Shown: positions 22,314 to 34,489 of the stretch, piece by piece
Layout: every line of letters starts with the position of its first letter
Numbering within the stretch: the first letter of the stretch is position 1
The notes under the pieces: model-generated
Databases searched by the model: none
Told to the model about the DNA's origin: nothing
What the model saw: only the letters and a program-made list of their open reading frames with translations
Translations under genes and position numbers: made by a program
Origin: Ophiura sarsii
Lineage: Eukaryota; Echinodermata; Ophiuroidea; Amphilepidida; Ophiuridae
Assembly: GCA_035610835.1 (NCBI GenBank)
Contig: CM069446.1
Coordinates: forward strand, 73,517,062 to 73,581,061
Length of the DNA stretch: 64,000 nt
Reading direction: 5' to 3'

Positions 22314-23604
22314 CACGAATGAAGTGAACTCAATTATTTTCAATTTCTTATGGAATGAAAAACCGGAGAAAATAAAGAGAAAGACTCTCATTCGAAATTA
22401 CAATATGGGAGGAATAAAAATGTGTGATTTTAAATCTCAGTGTATAGCTTTGAAATGTATATGGTTAAAACGTTATATGTATGATGATGATAGTAAATGG
22501 AAATGCCTTTTTAAACGCTATTTAAATGCTCATGGTCCAAACTTTTTAATCTTAAATATGAATTTTGTGGAAGCAAAGAATGCCCCATCGTTAATTGGTC
22601 TACCAGAATTTTATTCAGATCTGGTAAAAGCATGGCATAATCTTGATAATGATTATAGAAACTTACAAATCAACGACTCATTAAGGGTCAAAAGTCATAT
22701 CATATGGGGAAATGACGTGATCATGCACAATGGCAAGACCTTGTATTTCAAACACTGGATTGATAGTGATATAATATATATCAATGATCTTATAAATAAT
22801 GATGGTATCATTTCCACAACATATCTACTTGACAAGCTTAAAAATAAGCACAACTGGATTGCAGAGCTTTTTATTATTTTCAAATCAATTCCAAAGAATT
22901 GGTTGGCTTTATTAAACGCCAATAATATGCCTATTGAAATAAGTACTCGTTTAAGAACCTCGTGTATATATGTAAATAAAAAACGTGTAAATATAATGTA
23001 TTGGCAATCAAGGTATATTTACGTTCATGTAGTTAAAAAGTTAACAGTCGTGCCAATTATTCAGAAAAGATGGGCACAGGAACTGTCTACGTCACCAAAA
23101 TGGGACGATATTTGGACTATGAAAACTATTCTTGAAAAAAAGAGAAAATTGGCAGAGTTCAATTACAAATTATTATATAGAATCATCGCTACCAAAGCTA
23201 ACTTATATAAATGGAACAAGGCGAACTCACCCAATTGTTTTGAGTGCAACACATCAGATGATTATCTACAATTATTTATCGCCTGTCCTTTGTCAAAAAG
23301 CTTTTGGGTTCATTTTAAAAGATTTATTATTTCTAACAATATTCCATGTCCAGAGATATCGTTAAAAATCATTGTGCTTGGTTATAAACCAGATAATCAA
23401 AATGTATTGAATGTAATGCTAAATAGAATGCTTAGTCTGGCGTCGTTCACTCTGTATAGATCCAGACATATGAAGATCACTGATAATAAAAACGTTGATG
23501 CATTTAAATGGTTTCTATACGAATTAAAATGGAGAATTAGTATCTTGAGACACAGTGAAAATATGTGGCACAAGATTGGCAAAAGCCTACATAGCACAGA
23601 GTAA
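22314..23604 (+). pseudogene. LINE ORF2 C-terminal region (no RT domain)
   Basis: About 430 codons are open. The recognised content is the region after reverse transcriptase in L1/Tx1-type ORF2: a FNFLWN-type segment followed by KIKRKTLIRNYNMGGIKMCD, and later a zinc-knuckle-like C-x2-C block (NCFECN, then CPLSKSFW) near residues 310-335. The apparent start codon ATGACATTC at 22306 belongs to the target duplication, not to the LINE. Reverse transcriptase and endonuclease are absent, so the element cannot move by itself. The protein matches in style the C-terminal part of the LINE at 48780-52180. Confidence 0.8.
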
Positions 23605-23816
23605 ATAGTAGGTTTTGATATTCTTCTTGTAAAACACATGTACATGACAGCCCATATTATATATTGCTTTTTTTGTCAACTCAACTGCGAAGGTCATGTG
23701 CCATTGATGATCATTAGCCATCTATCTTCATGCAAATGGTAATTGTTGGTACATGCTGTTCGCTGGTAGAGTCATGCTTTTCATATTTGTAACTTATTGA
23801 TACCAGTATGTTTGAT

Positions 23817-26746
23817 ATATGGCTCATTCCATGAAGTTGGGGCATATTATGTGACATCCAAGTGAAATTTTCAAAATGGATATTTTCCAACTCTTTCTTC
23901 TTTTTTAGGTTCTACATTTACCAAAGTCCAATGTAGAACCTTTTTTTAAAATGTAACATTTGGTGTAAAATAACCGCACATGTTCAACAGTTGGATGACA
24001 TTTCCAAAAATCCTGATGCTACATGGACACCATTTCCCATTTCCATATCATTTTCTAATAAATTAGCTTAAGATGTGGGCCAAGTTTCTATACCTCAATT
24101 AACTACTTGGAACCACAAATACATGAAAAGAAACCAGATTTGTCTAGGTTGAACATAACTTAACGAACAAGACATCGTAGATTAACTGTTTTATGTAAAA
24201 ACTCATTGAAAAGTGACTCTTTATTTTGCAATTTGTATAATGAATTTAAATAAAGTACATATCAATATTTGTTTGATGTAAAGTACTCTATAAACCATGC
24301 ACATTGATTACATTATAGTCATAAAGTAAGTATATGAAGTATTATTTACCTGTATAATGTTTTAAAATGCACTACCGATGCTACATGGACACCGCGTCTT
24401 GTAACATTGTTAATAATAAGACTATTCATACTGTTACAATTATTTGAGTGTGAATGGTTTGTCTACTTGTTCATCATATCAAGTAGATACACAGAGTGAA
24501 TTGCTTGAAATTTATCTAAACACTGTTTATGTAAAATTTACCTTTTCTGTGTACTTAAGTATTACGATGCTACATGGACACCGTGCCCTTAAATATTTGG
24601 AACAGCTTGAACAGGTGCATCTTTTTCAGATCAATAGAGAGGATGTACTATGATGTTAACTTTTTATGTTATGAGCACACGATAAAATTAATAACATGGA
24701 TTGTAAAACTACAAATTACACAAAAAGATAACCTGCCATGAAGCATAAAACATAATTACCTATGATACACATACACCATTTCTTACAATTACACAATAAC
24801 AATTTTACACCATTGATCAAAGAAACTTAAGATGTCCACTGAAACAAACTTCATGCAGTGTTGTTCTTAAAGTACCCTTTGTGATCTTAGTCTCTTTGCT
24901 CGTTTCTGATTGAATCATCCTCTATTATTGATAAAGATGATTGAAAAGTTTGATCACTTAAAAAGTCAGTTTGCAAAAAAAATAATTTAATTGCCATGAT
25001 GGATTTCTTTGGAAAGGTACTAGTTTTTGAAAATGATGGGTTCCTTGTCTTCATCTCAATAAATTCCAGGACGATAGAACTGTCTTCTGAATTAATGTCA
25101 AGAACCTGCAAAGCAAAACAAAATAAACCCTATGGCTTAGTATCTTCATGGAACATTGTGTATTGATATTGGAGTAGATTATTTATTCATGTTGCACTTG
25201 TTGTGTTGCAGGAAAATATTTATATTAAAATTATGCTGGAGTATTTTATTTATTATTCATTTAACATGAAAAAGAATAGCAAAGGATAGAGAACTTAAAT
25301 GATTTACAATTATTTGTTTTATTTATAGTAAATAAAACTAAAATAAGGGAATGTATAAATTGTGAATTCAGTGAAATGCTAATGGAAATGGTGTCCATGT
25401 AGCATTGTGTATTAATATATTTCATTAGATATACATCTCTCATAATATGCCTTTTTTCTGTAAAGTGTAGTAAAATGTAGGCAATGTTTTGAATGTTTTG
25501 GGTGATGGATAATTTCGAATGGGGTAATTGTTTTAGTCTAATTAGGCAAATTTTATGAAATGCTACATGGACATGGTGTCCATGTAGCATCGTATTGGTA
25601 AGCTATATTATTAGCATTAAAAGAGCAAACACTAATTCATTATTAACTTCAAAGTTTATTAATGATGTGATTCTACAAAAAAATTACAATTTCAACGAAC
25701 TATAACGATACCCAATGCAAAATATTGCCCATGCTATGCCAGATGCTACATGGACGCCAAATTATTATGGCGTCCGTGACTCAAAATTAATATCATAACA
25801 TGAAAAGAAATTCTGATTCAGTGTTTCCCTTTCAATAAAAATGCATTAATAAATACAGACATACAAGCAACATTAAGAAATAATTACAATCGCACTTACC
25901 ATTCACAAAACTATCCAATGTTTACATTTTGATGCTACATAAAAGTCCCGATGCTACAACTGGACATCAGCGACTGAAACCTTGATAAAACTAGCTCACA
26001 TGTGGCAAATTCCAAACAAACCTGATAGCTATTGACCTCTATCCTTACACAAGAAATATGGAATGTTTTATTTATCTTCAGGGGGGGATTCCCACAAATT
26101 GCATAGGATGTTTATCACGATGCTACATTTTATGGTTAGGACACCATGCACACGGCACGGTATACTTTTTCATGAATATATGGAATGGTCTTCATGAAAT
26201 TTATTCTCATTTGCAATAGTTTTCAATTGATAAATGCTCTTAATTTTGGAAAATAATTTAAAAATGTATGATAGAGAACTACCCCCATTCAGCAATGAAA
26301 ACTCCCGATGCTACACGTGTATATTTTGTGGACACCGTGCGTAGCATCGGAAAGGCAATTTTCATGTTGCTTGGGTGAAAAATCAGTCCAGCGTGACGAG
26401 GTGTTTTGGTCAGTAAACTATGAATACATGTATCTTTTATTAATCAAAGCGATTTCCAAGCAATTCTATGATAGTTTTGCTTACATAAAACTCATATTAA
26501 TTGTTGTGTTTTCCATGTCACGTTTTTTAGCAAAAATGGTCTTGGACACCACCTCATTTTTAAATTTTTTTTTCTTCAAGGAAGGGTTGATTTTTTTTTT
26601 TTCATGGCTCAATACTATAACCTAGTACTGTTTTTGGACACTAATTTTTTTTGATATACACATAGAGTAAAACAGTTTATAAGCTGCCTAAAGTACCAAA
26701 TTCTGCAATTTTAACAAATGCCCCAACTTCATGGAATGAGCCATAT
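23817..26746. mobile_element. TIR element carrying a recurrent 17-bp motif
   Basis: Terminal inverted repeats of 29 bp (ATGGCTCATTCCATGAAGTT near the left tip, its complement at 26718-26746) bound a 2.93-kb AT-rich block lying in the LINE 3' UTR. The interior has about ten copies of GATGCTACATGGACACC or close variants in both orientations (about 24018, 24378, 24566, 25389, 25561-25591, 25741, 25930, 25950, 26119, 26308). No transposase is recognised. The superfamily is unknown to me. Confidence 0.7.
24887..25105 (-). other. Possible captured 3' exon within the TIR element
   Basis: On the minus strand a strong acceptor (TTTTGTTTTGCTTTGCAG) precedes a 72-codon open frame starting VLDINSEDSSIVLEF and ending at a stop. 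No family is recognised. It might be the last exon of a captured host gene or of the element's own gene. The open frame could also be chance. Confidence 0.25.
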
Positions 26747-26819
26747 TGTTATTATGTTATATAACTATGTATAGAATATAGACGAATGAAAAATAAAATG
26801 AATGAAAAAAAAAAAAAAA

Positions 26820-27052
26820 ATGTTCTTAAAATGACTAATTTTTTTTAAAACCGTATTAATCATCACACTCCTCACATGTTTATCAGCTGATGGAAAATCA
26901 GAAGTGTATTTTATTCCATATTAGTAGCCTAAAATGCACTGTTTTCAAAAATTCAATCCGTAATGTGGAAATCTTTAAAAAATTACGAAGTCTAGCTAAT
27001 TAAAATATGAGTAACTAAAACTAAGTTCTGTATGTAGTAAACTGATGACATT
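26820..27052. repeat. Right copy of 233-bp direct repeat
   Basis: It starts directly after the LINE poly-A and matches 22081-22313, with small differences only in an A/T run near its start. Confidence 0.9.
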
Positions 27053-27945
27053 TGGTATGATCCATATTTGTGCTAAGATGTTTCTTTTAAACTGACAATC
27101 AGTTCGATATCTTATCAAATATGCAAATCAGCATATTAATTATTCAAATCTCAAAAATGCAAACTAGGTACCTTACGCCATATTTTTTGACATGATTATA
27201 ATATTCCTAAATACATTCACAATATGTGTCACCATGTTTCACAAAAGTATATTGCATTACTTTTTAATTGTAACCATGGTAACCATTGATTTGTATCAAA
27301 TTATGCATACATGTCCCGATAAATGTCTAACCGCTTGTGTGCTACACTCACTGCTTTAAAAATCTAATTATACCAATAGAATTCCAGGAATGTGTAGAAC
27401 ACAATAGAATATTTACATATTATTTTAGAATGTGCCCACAAAATAAGGAATTTGCCCAAAAATGAGATATTTTTAGCAAAATATGTGGATCCGTTCAAAC
27501 AGTCCAATCTCGAGTTTTGGAAATAAATTTAGAATAGTACATGATTGGGGATGTAGCGATGTAGAAAATATCACATTTGTATATACCTTCGTTTGTTTAT
27601 AAGAAGTTTACCTAGGAAATAGACATTTCTCAATTGTTCACGAAATGAGTGTGTGGCAGGTTTGTGTAGCATGACTTGTGCTATGCCTACTTATATAATA
27701 ATAAAGCTATGAGGTAGGAGGTAGAACTTATTGAAAGACCCTCGTAGTCTTCAGTGTATAATGTCATGTGTATTACCGTTACACAGTGGGCTAGAATTAC
27801 CAAAAGTCGAAACTGGTCCACTGTCCGTTGTTGTAAAAGACAAGACAAGAAACCCTTTTCCCTAGATTTTATTTCTAAATTGCATACACAAAACCAAATC
27901 ACGCGTTCTTATTTTGTTCACATAAAAATCGTTTTCTTTTTACAG
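27053..27945. other. ROCO-C intron 1, distal part
   Basis: The region ends at the acceptor TTTTCTTTTTACAG (27945). It includes a single mariner-like terminal repeat at 27690-27744, matching the element at 6916-8392; no partner end is found. The reading frame that enters exon 2 from 27754 is intronic: it crosses the acceptor, and ROCO-A has a 2-base indel just upstream of the shared ATG. Confidence 0.5.
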
Positions 27946-27966
27946 ACATTTGGATCATTACGAACC

Positions 27967-30900
27967 ATGGAGGAGTTGTTTAGCGACATAAAGAAACAAT
28001 GTTTCGGTGTAACAAGCACATTAAGCACCGAAAATACAACCATTTGGGAAGAACAAGGCAAGGAAAATGGTGAATGTCCGTCCCGCCGATGCACAGTTCA
28101 TATATTGGGTGATGCTCGAGCAGGCAAAACGAGTCTCCGTAAGAATCTGATGGGTGAAGACTTTGACCTGAATGAACCACCAACCGATGGTATCAAGAAG
28201 AAGATGTGTCATATCAAAACCGTGGACAAAGAATGGCAAGAGAAGAAAATCGATGCTTCGGTTGAATACAAGGAAGCACTGAGTTGGTATATTGTCCGGA
28301 GAGCTGTTGGGGAGTTCACTGACTACATCCACTCCTTGAAATACTCATTGAAAGATTTCCTCTCTGTCGTAGTTGTTGCATTTATTCCGCTTTTACTGTT
28401 GTTATACTGCAATCGTGTGTTTACCGGTGGCTTTTGCGTACTTAGAACACTTTCACATATTTCAATTCCGTTCGATGTATGGAATATCATCGGGATACAA
28501 ATGTTTATATTCCAGATTTGTCTCGGCAAGTTAATAGGAGGCTCATTAGCGCATGCGTTGGTAGGATATGCATTTGGTATTTCTATTTTTCTTACGACAA
28601 TGACATTTGATACAGGTGCAATGTGTTTGCTTCCTTTTCTGTTTCTTACGCATGGGTTCTTAACAGGGCTGGGGTTCGAGAATATCCCCATCGCTTTCTT
28701 TTATCTTTGGACACTTCAAGCTGATGATGATCAACTGCTTTGGGATATTCAGGCTTCGTCCGAGATCCTTCGTCTACTACTTGCTTTGGGAATAACATCT
28801 GGCCTTGTGATGGCGGTGTTAATTTCGGTATTCCTTAGCATTGACAAATACTCACGATCTGAATTACTAACGCTCGGATTTATGATAATTCTAAGTGCGA
28901 TATACGCTACAAACAGAGCGCATGCGTTTGTGTTTGGGTTGATTCTGGGTCGGACTGTTTTTAATGCTTACATGATCGGAAGTCGACTAAAAATCCAAAT
29001 ACCATTGACGTATTGCAACATTATACAATGGATTCTTCCATACCCTGTCTTCGTGTTCGGTTATTTCGGAACATGTCTTTCAAAATGGGAATTAGTACAT
29101 ATTTGGTATTTCTTGTTTTTGAATGTTGTATTTATATATTCATGGAATGGGCTCGTTTTTTTGAAACTTTTGCTCGGTCAGCCGATTTTAAACCATGCTA
29201 TATTAGATGATCTCTACAAAAAGATGAAGCTTATCATAGGTTCTGGTTCATTGATACCAAACCTTCCCATTTGGTTAAGCATCTCTGATTATGCCGGTCA
29301 GGAGATCTATTATAACACCCACCACACATTCATGACACCTGACACGACCTTTGTTTTGGCATTTGACATTACCGGATTCGTAAAGAACGGGTCTCGAGAT
29401 AGCCAGTACAAACGAGTATTATTTTGGTTGCGATCTATCAGAACTCACTCCAAGGCCCCTGTTGTACTAGTTGCAACCCATGCGGATTTACTAAATCCGA
29501 GATTAATTGCGGAAATACAAAACTATTTCAAGTGCAAGTTGTCGACAATAGAAGATCCGTTTATGGAAAGAATTATCTGGAATGATGACAAACCATTTTT
29601 CGCCATTGACAACAAACATCGTCTATTAGACGATATACACAGACTGAGAGCAGCAGTATGGAAAAATGCTAATCGTTCTGTGCTAGATCAGAGCCTTCCG
29701 ATCAGGTGGTTGAAATTTCTGAGTTTCATTGAGAACATCCGTTTGAAAGCTGACAACGCTGATCAGTCTCCTGCAGAGATATTGATGACTGCAGAGGAAG
29801 TGAGAAAAAGGTTTGGTTCGAGCGATTCAGAGGATTTTCAAGCGATGTTGAAATATTTCGACTGTTGTGGCGACATTTTTTTCGAATCTGATGACGAAAT
29901 GTTGTCTCAGTATGTTTTACTTGATAAGCAGTTGATTGTAGATGCTGCTGAGGCAATACACACAATTCCGGAGAAATGTAATCAAGGGCGACTGATGTCT
30001 CTCTGGGAACTTCTTAGTGAAAGAGGTCTGTTGCACTTTAAACTGGCAGTGCACATGTTTTGTGAACATGGCAACGATGGTTTTGTGAATGCGGTTCTCC
30101 GCATACTCGATCATAAAGGTCTTATTTGTAGGGTTTACGACAGTGAACTCTCAGAAGACAACATACATAGGCAAGATAATTACCACAATTACAAGTACAT
30201 GGTACCATCAATGCTTCCGAACGGAGCTCCAGAGATTCCTCTAGCTATACCGGAAGAAGACATACACATGTACTACTTTGACTTTGGAGACTTCATGCCA
30301 GATGCTCTATTCACTCGATTGCTTGCTCGGTGCCAAACCCAATCGCAACTGCAGTATCTTACGGATGAACAACGCTACCTCTACCGACAAGGTGGTGAAT
30401 TCAACCTGGAATCGACCATGGGTAGTTTCTATTATTGGTTGCGTCTATACACAGACCATCCAACACAGAATCTCATTGCTGTATCAGTAAAGGCCGCTTC
30501 AGCAGAGAGCAACACTTTCAACCTCTTGCGTTATCTCTGGCAGTGTGTTGAAAATCTCCGAAAACTACAATTCCCTGAAATTCAGTTCCATTGTGGAGTA
30601 GCGTGCCCTCATAGTCCTCCACATCAGGATAGCAAGAAACAACCACTGCATGTTTTGAAAGAAGCTCGTGACAACCTGCCGTCTTTCCCACATCCTACTA
30701 AGATCTTCACGTGCAGAGGGAGGGACATACCACTGGATGCATCAAGACAGGTATTTAGAATAAAATATTTGAAAACCATTAATCACAACGCCCCCCCCCC
30801 CCCTAAAAAAACACCAACAAATAAAACCAAAAAAAAACACCAAAAAAACCAAAACACCAATAAAAACATAGAGGAATTAGCACCCAATAAAAAATCCATA

Positions 30901-32285
30901 GGAATTAGAAGACACATGACTCAAAACTACAGAAACAATCCCTGAGAAAACCACCTGCTTATAACGTCAAAAAACACTACAGGACGACACCCCAAGATGG
31001 TTTTAGACTGAGAGTATACACAGATTTTAGAGTACGCCTTCCAATATCCAAACCAAAAAAGAAATCCCATCACAAAAACCAAAGATAATAGAAGACCTTC
31101 AACAACTGTCTCTACAAGACATTCTTAATTTCCATGATTATTCAATTGTATTAATTACAGGCTATTGTGTGGATAAGCAGTTTGCATTCAACTTTTATAT
31201 TGTATTAATTTCAGTTTATTATATTGTTTTTGTCCAACAGTTCAACCCGCAAGCACCAAGACAATGTATCAGTGCAGCTACAGGATTCGTATCAGATTCT
31301 AGTGGTATGCCTAACGTGAATGGCAACCAGAACCAGTCGATTGTGAACTTGGGGACAATTAACTTCACAAGAGAGAGGTTTACACATAATCAAGGTATTA
31401 TATAGCTTAGGTGACGAAACTATGAAACCAACTTCCAAAAAACTCAACCAAACCAGAAAATCCACAAAAACAAACAAACACCAATAACAGCACAGGTGGA
31501 CGTATCTCCCAGGGAGGGTCGGGCATTCGAGAGGTGTATTTCCTTGATAATGTCACCGTTTTTCTAAAATGTTTTCAAAACTTTTTTCAAATTGTTCAAA
31601 CATTTCTAAATTGATTCAATATTTCTTTCAATTAAGAAAACCCAAAACCACCATACATTTTTCATAATTTTTCAAAGATTTGTAGATTTTTCAAAATATT
31701 TCAAAACACTATGCTCAAAATGCTCAAAAATGTTATCCATCATTATTAAAAATAATGGTCGTGTCCGTGGGTTGCAACAGCCACTATCTATATCATGAAC
31801 AATTATTGAGTAAAACAAAGCACAATCGATGGTATAATACAATTGGTACCCCTGAGTCATTTGACGATTATCAGTGGGTTTTAGCACGACATAAAAAAGG
31901 AAGGGGAGGAGGAGGGTCTGCATTAATTCCTTCCCTGGTTGACTAGGGTTAAAGCCAATATTTCCCTGGTTGACTAGGGTTAAAGCCAATAATGTCCCTG
32001 GTTGACATGGGATAAAAAAGCCAATATTTCCCTGGTTGACATGGGTAATGCCAATATTTCCATGGTTAACTAGCGTTAAAGCCAATATTTCCCTGGTTGA
32101 CTAGGGTTAAATCCAATATTTCCAATCTTATTTCAGATTCTTCTCGGAATCTTACCATTGACTGCAATCGTACTGGTGTTGAGTGTGTCGACCAAGAGAT
32201 GATCATTGCAGACCCATCTAACATGATTAGTTCGACCACAGGGGAAAGCCAATTACGACATCGTGCAATCAAATCTCCAGAATGA
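27967..32285 (+). CDS. ROCO-C: Roc-COR GTPase with polytopic membrane insert
   Basis: The gene model is exon 2 coding 27967-30750 (phase 0), exon 3 31241-31394 and exon 4 32137-32285, giving about 1028 residues. The ATG lies 21 bp inside exon 2 in an ACCATGG context. The Roc GTPase has G1 GDARAGKT (48-55), G2-like PPTDGI (71-76), G3 DYAGQE (441-446) and G4 THAD (504-507). Between residues about 105 and 430 lies a hydrophobic region with roughly 8-10 candidate membrane helices, where a normal Roc has a short beta2-beta3 turn. COR follows (AEEVRKRFG, LLDKQLIVDAAEA, VPSMLPNGAP) and then a Cys/His-rich segment (CGVACPHSPPHQD). No LRRs or kinase are present. ROCO proteins are GTP-dependent scaffolds or signalling proteins; membrane localisation of this one is inferred from the helices. 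Close paralogues are ROCO-A, B and D. Confidence 0.88.
31241..31394 (+). CDS. ROCO-C exon 3
   Basis: A 154-bp exon lies between acceptor TTTTTGTCCAACAG and donor CAAG/GTATTA. It starts in phase 0 (FNPQAPRQCISAATGF) and ends in phase 1, matching exon 4. Exons of identical length and phase are present in ROCO-B (12672-12825) and ROCO-D (55812-55965). It encodes an Asn/Gly-rich segment of unknown function. Confidence 0.75.
31938..32115. repeat. 31-bp minisatellite in ROCO-C intron 3 (about 6 units)
   Basis: Units of CCCTGGTTGACTAGGGTTAA plus AGCCAATATTT end about 20 bp before the exon 4 acceptor. The same array lies at the same place in B and D with different unit counts. Confidence 0.9.
32137..32285 (+). 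CDS. ROCO-C exon 4 (C-terminal)
   Basis: A 149-bp exon follows acceptor CTTATTTCAG and completes the phase-1 codon from exon 3. It encodes a conserved tail (SRNLTIDC, VDQEMIIADPSNMI, SQLRHRAIKSPE) and a TGA at 32283. The same tail, with a few substitutions, occurs in ROCO-D. No known domain is recognised. Confidence 0.7.
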
Positions 32286-33130
32286 CCGCTGTCTAGATCT
32301 TGATAAATAATATCTAATTCCCGATGTGTGAAAAGGACGATGAGATATAAATATGCTTTATTGCTATTAGTATGACTTCTTAGATGTTTTGTAATTGGCG
32401 TTTGATCTGCCATAAGCATTACAAAAAGCAAAATCTCAATTTGTAGAAAAATGAGGGTATTTTTGTTTAACGACGTACCCGATTTGTGTTTGTCCACGAA
32501 GCATCATAAGCATGCATAAGAGTACAACATGATGTCCTGCATTCACTTTAGAAAACCAGAGATTAAATCCTGGTGTGATTGAAATTTACGCACAATGTAT
32601 AAAGATGAAGAAAAAAACCATTCTAATTTCACTTACCCATGTTATTGTGTAAGGTGTTCCAAATTTGAATAACAGTATGAATTTATTGCAGAATCTATTG
32701 GCGGGATATTCAAATAGGAAAAATTGTAGACCTATGCAGTGTCAATTGACATTCACTATGCCTCGTGGACAAACATGTAAATAGGGTACCACATAAACGA
32801 TAAATGCAATTGACTTCTTTTTTTTCACACAAAGTTGTCATTCTTATAAGGTTTTAGTAAGTTCAAAATTCATCACGGCTTCTATCCACTATTGTAGTTT
32901 CTGTTGGCTCACCCTGTACATCATGATTACATATGTAGCATTTGGGCAAACAGCAATGTTTGAACCGGTGTTCATTTATTTCTAATACATTTTTATTTGT
33001 CAAAATGGGAAATAAAATGTTGGATGTTGACACTTCATTAGTACTTCAGATCATCTGGTTGCTTATACAAAGAAGGCATGTGGAATGATGTACATGCGGT
33101 CTGTGGAATATTAATATGGTGAGACTTACG
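32286..33130. other. ROCO-C 3' flank
   Basis: This non-coding segment is shared with the 3' flanks of B and D, including a mariner-type terminus near 32917 (the complement of ACAGGGTGAG). No other gene is seen. Confidence 0.5.
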
Positions 33131-33399
33131 TATACTACAGCACGGTCATAATCCATCAAATCGGTTGGAAGGTTTTTTTGGGATGATATACACAGCCATG
33201 ATACAGGTTAGAGTTGTGGACAACTGGCAAACCTGTGGCAGCGTTTTTAATTTTCGACGTAAAAAGTCGTGATATTAATTGTTATATAGCGCACGAAAAT
33301 ATTCTAGCCATCTGATTGGTGAATACTACATCATATAACACAAACTAGTTTGGTCCATTTCATGCTTGACGTCACTTCCCGGGGTTTTTTTCCTTCTTT

Positions 33400-34200
33400 T
33401 TCTTTCAAAATGTACTATTGACCGGGCGGTCAATAGTACTTTTTGAAAGCCAAAAAATTCCCTGCCTCGGACGATTTTGCCATAATGGCATAGAGGATCG
33501 ACTCGCCTGTAGGATCTTTTTCATGTTTAATTTGATCAAAATCACACACAAAAATATTTTCATGCGTTATATAAAACAAATATGGACTGCTCTTCATTCG
33601 TGAAATGGGATGAACTATAATTGTCCCTCGGTGATCTGGAGACCTCAGCCTACTATTTTTTCCCCAGCCTTCGGCTTCGGGAAAATAGTAGGCTTACGGT
33701 CTCCATTCACCTTGGGGCAATAGTTCACCCCATTTCCCTCATGAACAGTCCATATTTGTATATTATTATCAATGAATAAACGGAACATTTCACAAATAGT
33801 CCTGTCATAAACACGGATATCATAAAGATTTATGATTTGAAAGTATAGGTTCTTAATAACGTTCTGATAAACTGTCAAGTATTAAAAATAATAAGATTAT
33901 TCATTCTCAATATATGAATTAATTATATGCAGATTCCGTTCCTTGGAAGTTGCTAGGAGCATGATTGGTTTCTATCCATATGAAAGTAACTGACACGTAA
34001 GAGTCGTGTCAAATGTTCATGGCCATTATATGAGTTACTAATAAACTCAGATTGGCTATATTCTAATTCAGACGGTTCGATTGAAATTAAAGAAGGTACA
34101 CTTTTAGAGCCATTATAGGTTTCTCTTCGGCTCCATACGTCTGTACGTTGGAAGCGGGGGTTGGGTTATGTATCCTCTCCGGCGATTGGTTGATAACTCA
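33400..34200. repeat. Inverted duplicate of 46600-47215
   Basis: It shares words such as CAAATATGGACTGCTCTTCAT, AAATATTTTCATGCGTTATA and the GAGTCGATCC region with 46.6-47.2 kb in opposite orientation. It contains a local hairpin at about 33650-33690 (CCTACTATTTT mirrored by AAAATAGTAGG) with a TTCGGCTTCGG loop. No coding is seen. Confidence 0.65.
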
Positions 34201-34259
34201 TCAATTTGAATTGACTTATGCATATTAATATTATATACATATCAGTATTTCGATCATTA

Positions 34260-34480
34260 TCTATGGTTTTCTCTTCGGCTTCATACGTTTATACATAAAA
34301 GTTGGAGCGAAGGGGTTGGGGTGTGTACCCGTTCCGGCTATTGGTTGAAAACAGATTTATTGTTCATTGCTTTGTGCTTTTGTATGAATTGAATTCCGTT
34401 TGATAGCCATTATAAATAGAGGCGGCCTTTTGCATGGAATGGTGACGTCCGCAAATTCAAATCCTTGGTCTTGTCAGTAA
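34260..34480. repeat. Dispersed repeat shared with 8512-8690
   Basis: The same sequence as at 8.5 kb is present here, running directly into the P-loop fragment at 34490. Confidence 0.6.
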
Positions 34481-34489
34481 ATTCTAGGG

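Larger units (their letters stand above)
22314..26820 (+). mobile_element. 5'-truncated L1/Tx1-like LINE with nested TIR element
   Basis: The insertion starts inside ORF2 downstream of reverse transcriptase, ends in a 16-base A run at 26805-26820, and is flanked by a 233-bp direct repeat (22081-22313 and 26820-27052). Its 3' UTR (about 23605-23816 and 26747-26804) is split by the TIR element at 23817-26746. The insertion sits in ROCO-C intron 1 on the same strand as the gene. Confidence 0.85.

Noticed and set aside
27754..27966. N-terminal 71-residue extension of ROCO-C
   Set aside because: It crosses a clear acceptor (TTTTTACAG at 27945). The equivalent region differs in ROCO-D, and ROCO-A has a 2-base indel just before the shared ATG.
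30751..30945. Read-through extension of ROCO-C exon 2 (Lys/Asn/Pro-rich)
   Set aside because: It lies after a conserved donor, includes a poly-C tract, and is not conserved in ROCO-B or D.
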